Shown here one piece after another: positions 5,741-5,837 of a stretch of 5,837 bases of DNA; the first letter of the stretch is position 1; each line of letters starts with the position of its first letter. Origin of the DNA: Legionellales bacterium UBA5158 (lineage in GTDB: Bacteria > Pseudomonadota > Gammaproteobacteria > DSM-16500); assembly GCA_002413665.1 (NCBI GenBank), contig DHXK01000197.1, positions 1-5,837 on the forward strand, in the 5' to 3' direction. The translations under genes and the position numbers were made by a program. The notes below the pieces were generated by a model. It saw only the letters and a program-made list of their open reading frames with translations. It was not told where the DNA came from and made no database searches.

Positions 5741-5837
5741 TTTTTTGAAGCTTATTTGCTGTAAATTTATAGCTTAGTGTGTCAAAGCAATTTAGAAATG
5801 TCCGCTTTTTAGCAACCCCCTATGCCAAGATAGTTGT

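Noticed and set aside
5723..5764. A 13-codon plus-strand ORF (MLDINQFFEAYLL) preceded by AGGA
   Set aside because: It is too short to support, and its 5' half is accounted for by the FNR-type palindrome. A leader peptide cannot be excluded but has no further evidence.

Overview
The window looks like chromosomal DNA from an AT-rich gammaproteobacterium. A Legionellales-type (Legionella-like) genome is my best guess. It rests on overall gene style, AT-rich flanks and a cyanide-insensitive type bd oxidase, and no marker gene here proves it.

Layout, left to right. (1) The last 55 codons of a plus-strand gene recognisable as the C-terminal end of a DNA/RNA non-specific (NUC-type) endonuclease, followed by an A/T-rich hairpin that may terminate transcription from both sides. 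(2) A minus-strand two-gene unit transcribed leftwards: a 501-residue FAD-dependent oxidoreductase with a C-terminal Rieske [2Fe-2S] domain, then 24 bases later a small four-helix membrane protein built from two copies of a two-helix unit. (3) A 236-base divergent intergenic region with a candidate promoter and a hairpin over the ribosome binding site for the oxidoreductase, and an AT-rich perfect palindrome about 80 bases before the rightward operon. (4) A plus-strand cydA-cydB (cioA-cioB type) operon encoding a short-Q-loop cytochrome bd quinol oxidase, with a 4-base ATGA overlap between the genes. (5) A convergent minus-strand gene for a 282-residue helical protein of unknown function; its helix pattern recalls the pore-forming domain I of Cry delta-endotoxins. 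(6) A 222-base gene-free right end with a candidate -10 element for that gene and a perfect FNR/ANR-type box (TTGAT-N4-ATCAA).

How the parts fit. CydA and CydB form one membrane complex that oxidises quinol and reduces O2 to water. The divergent FAD-Rieske enzyme and its membrane partner also look like redox proteins, but a functional link to the oxidase is only inferred from position. The cydAB operon is clearly richer in G+C (about 46% in hand-counted rows) than its flanks (about 31-34%), which suggests separate ancestry. The most intriguing items are the possible stand-alone endotoxin-like helical protein, the duplicated PKxxAxxHG membrane protein next to a FAD-Rieske enzyme, and the perfect FNR-type box at the right edge.
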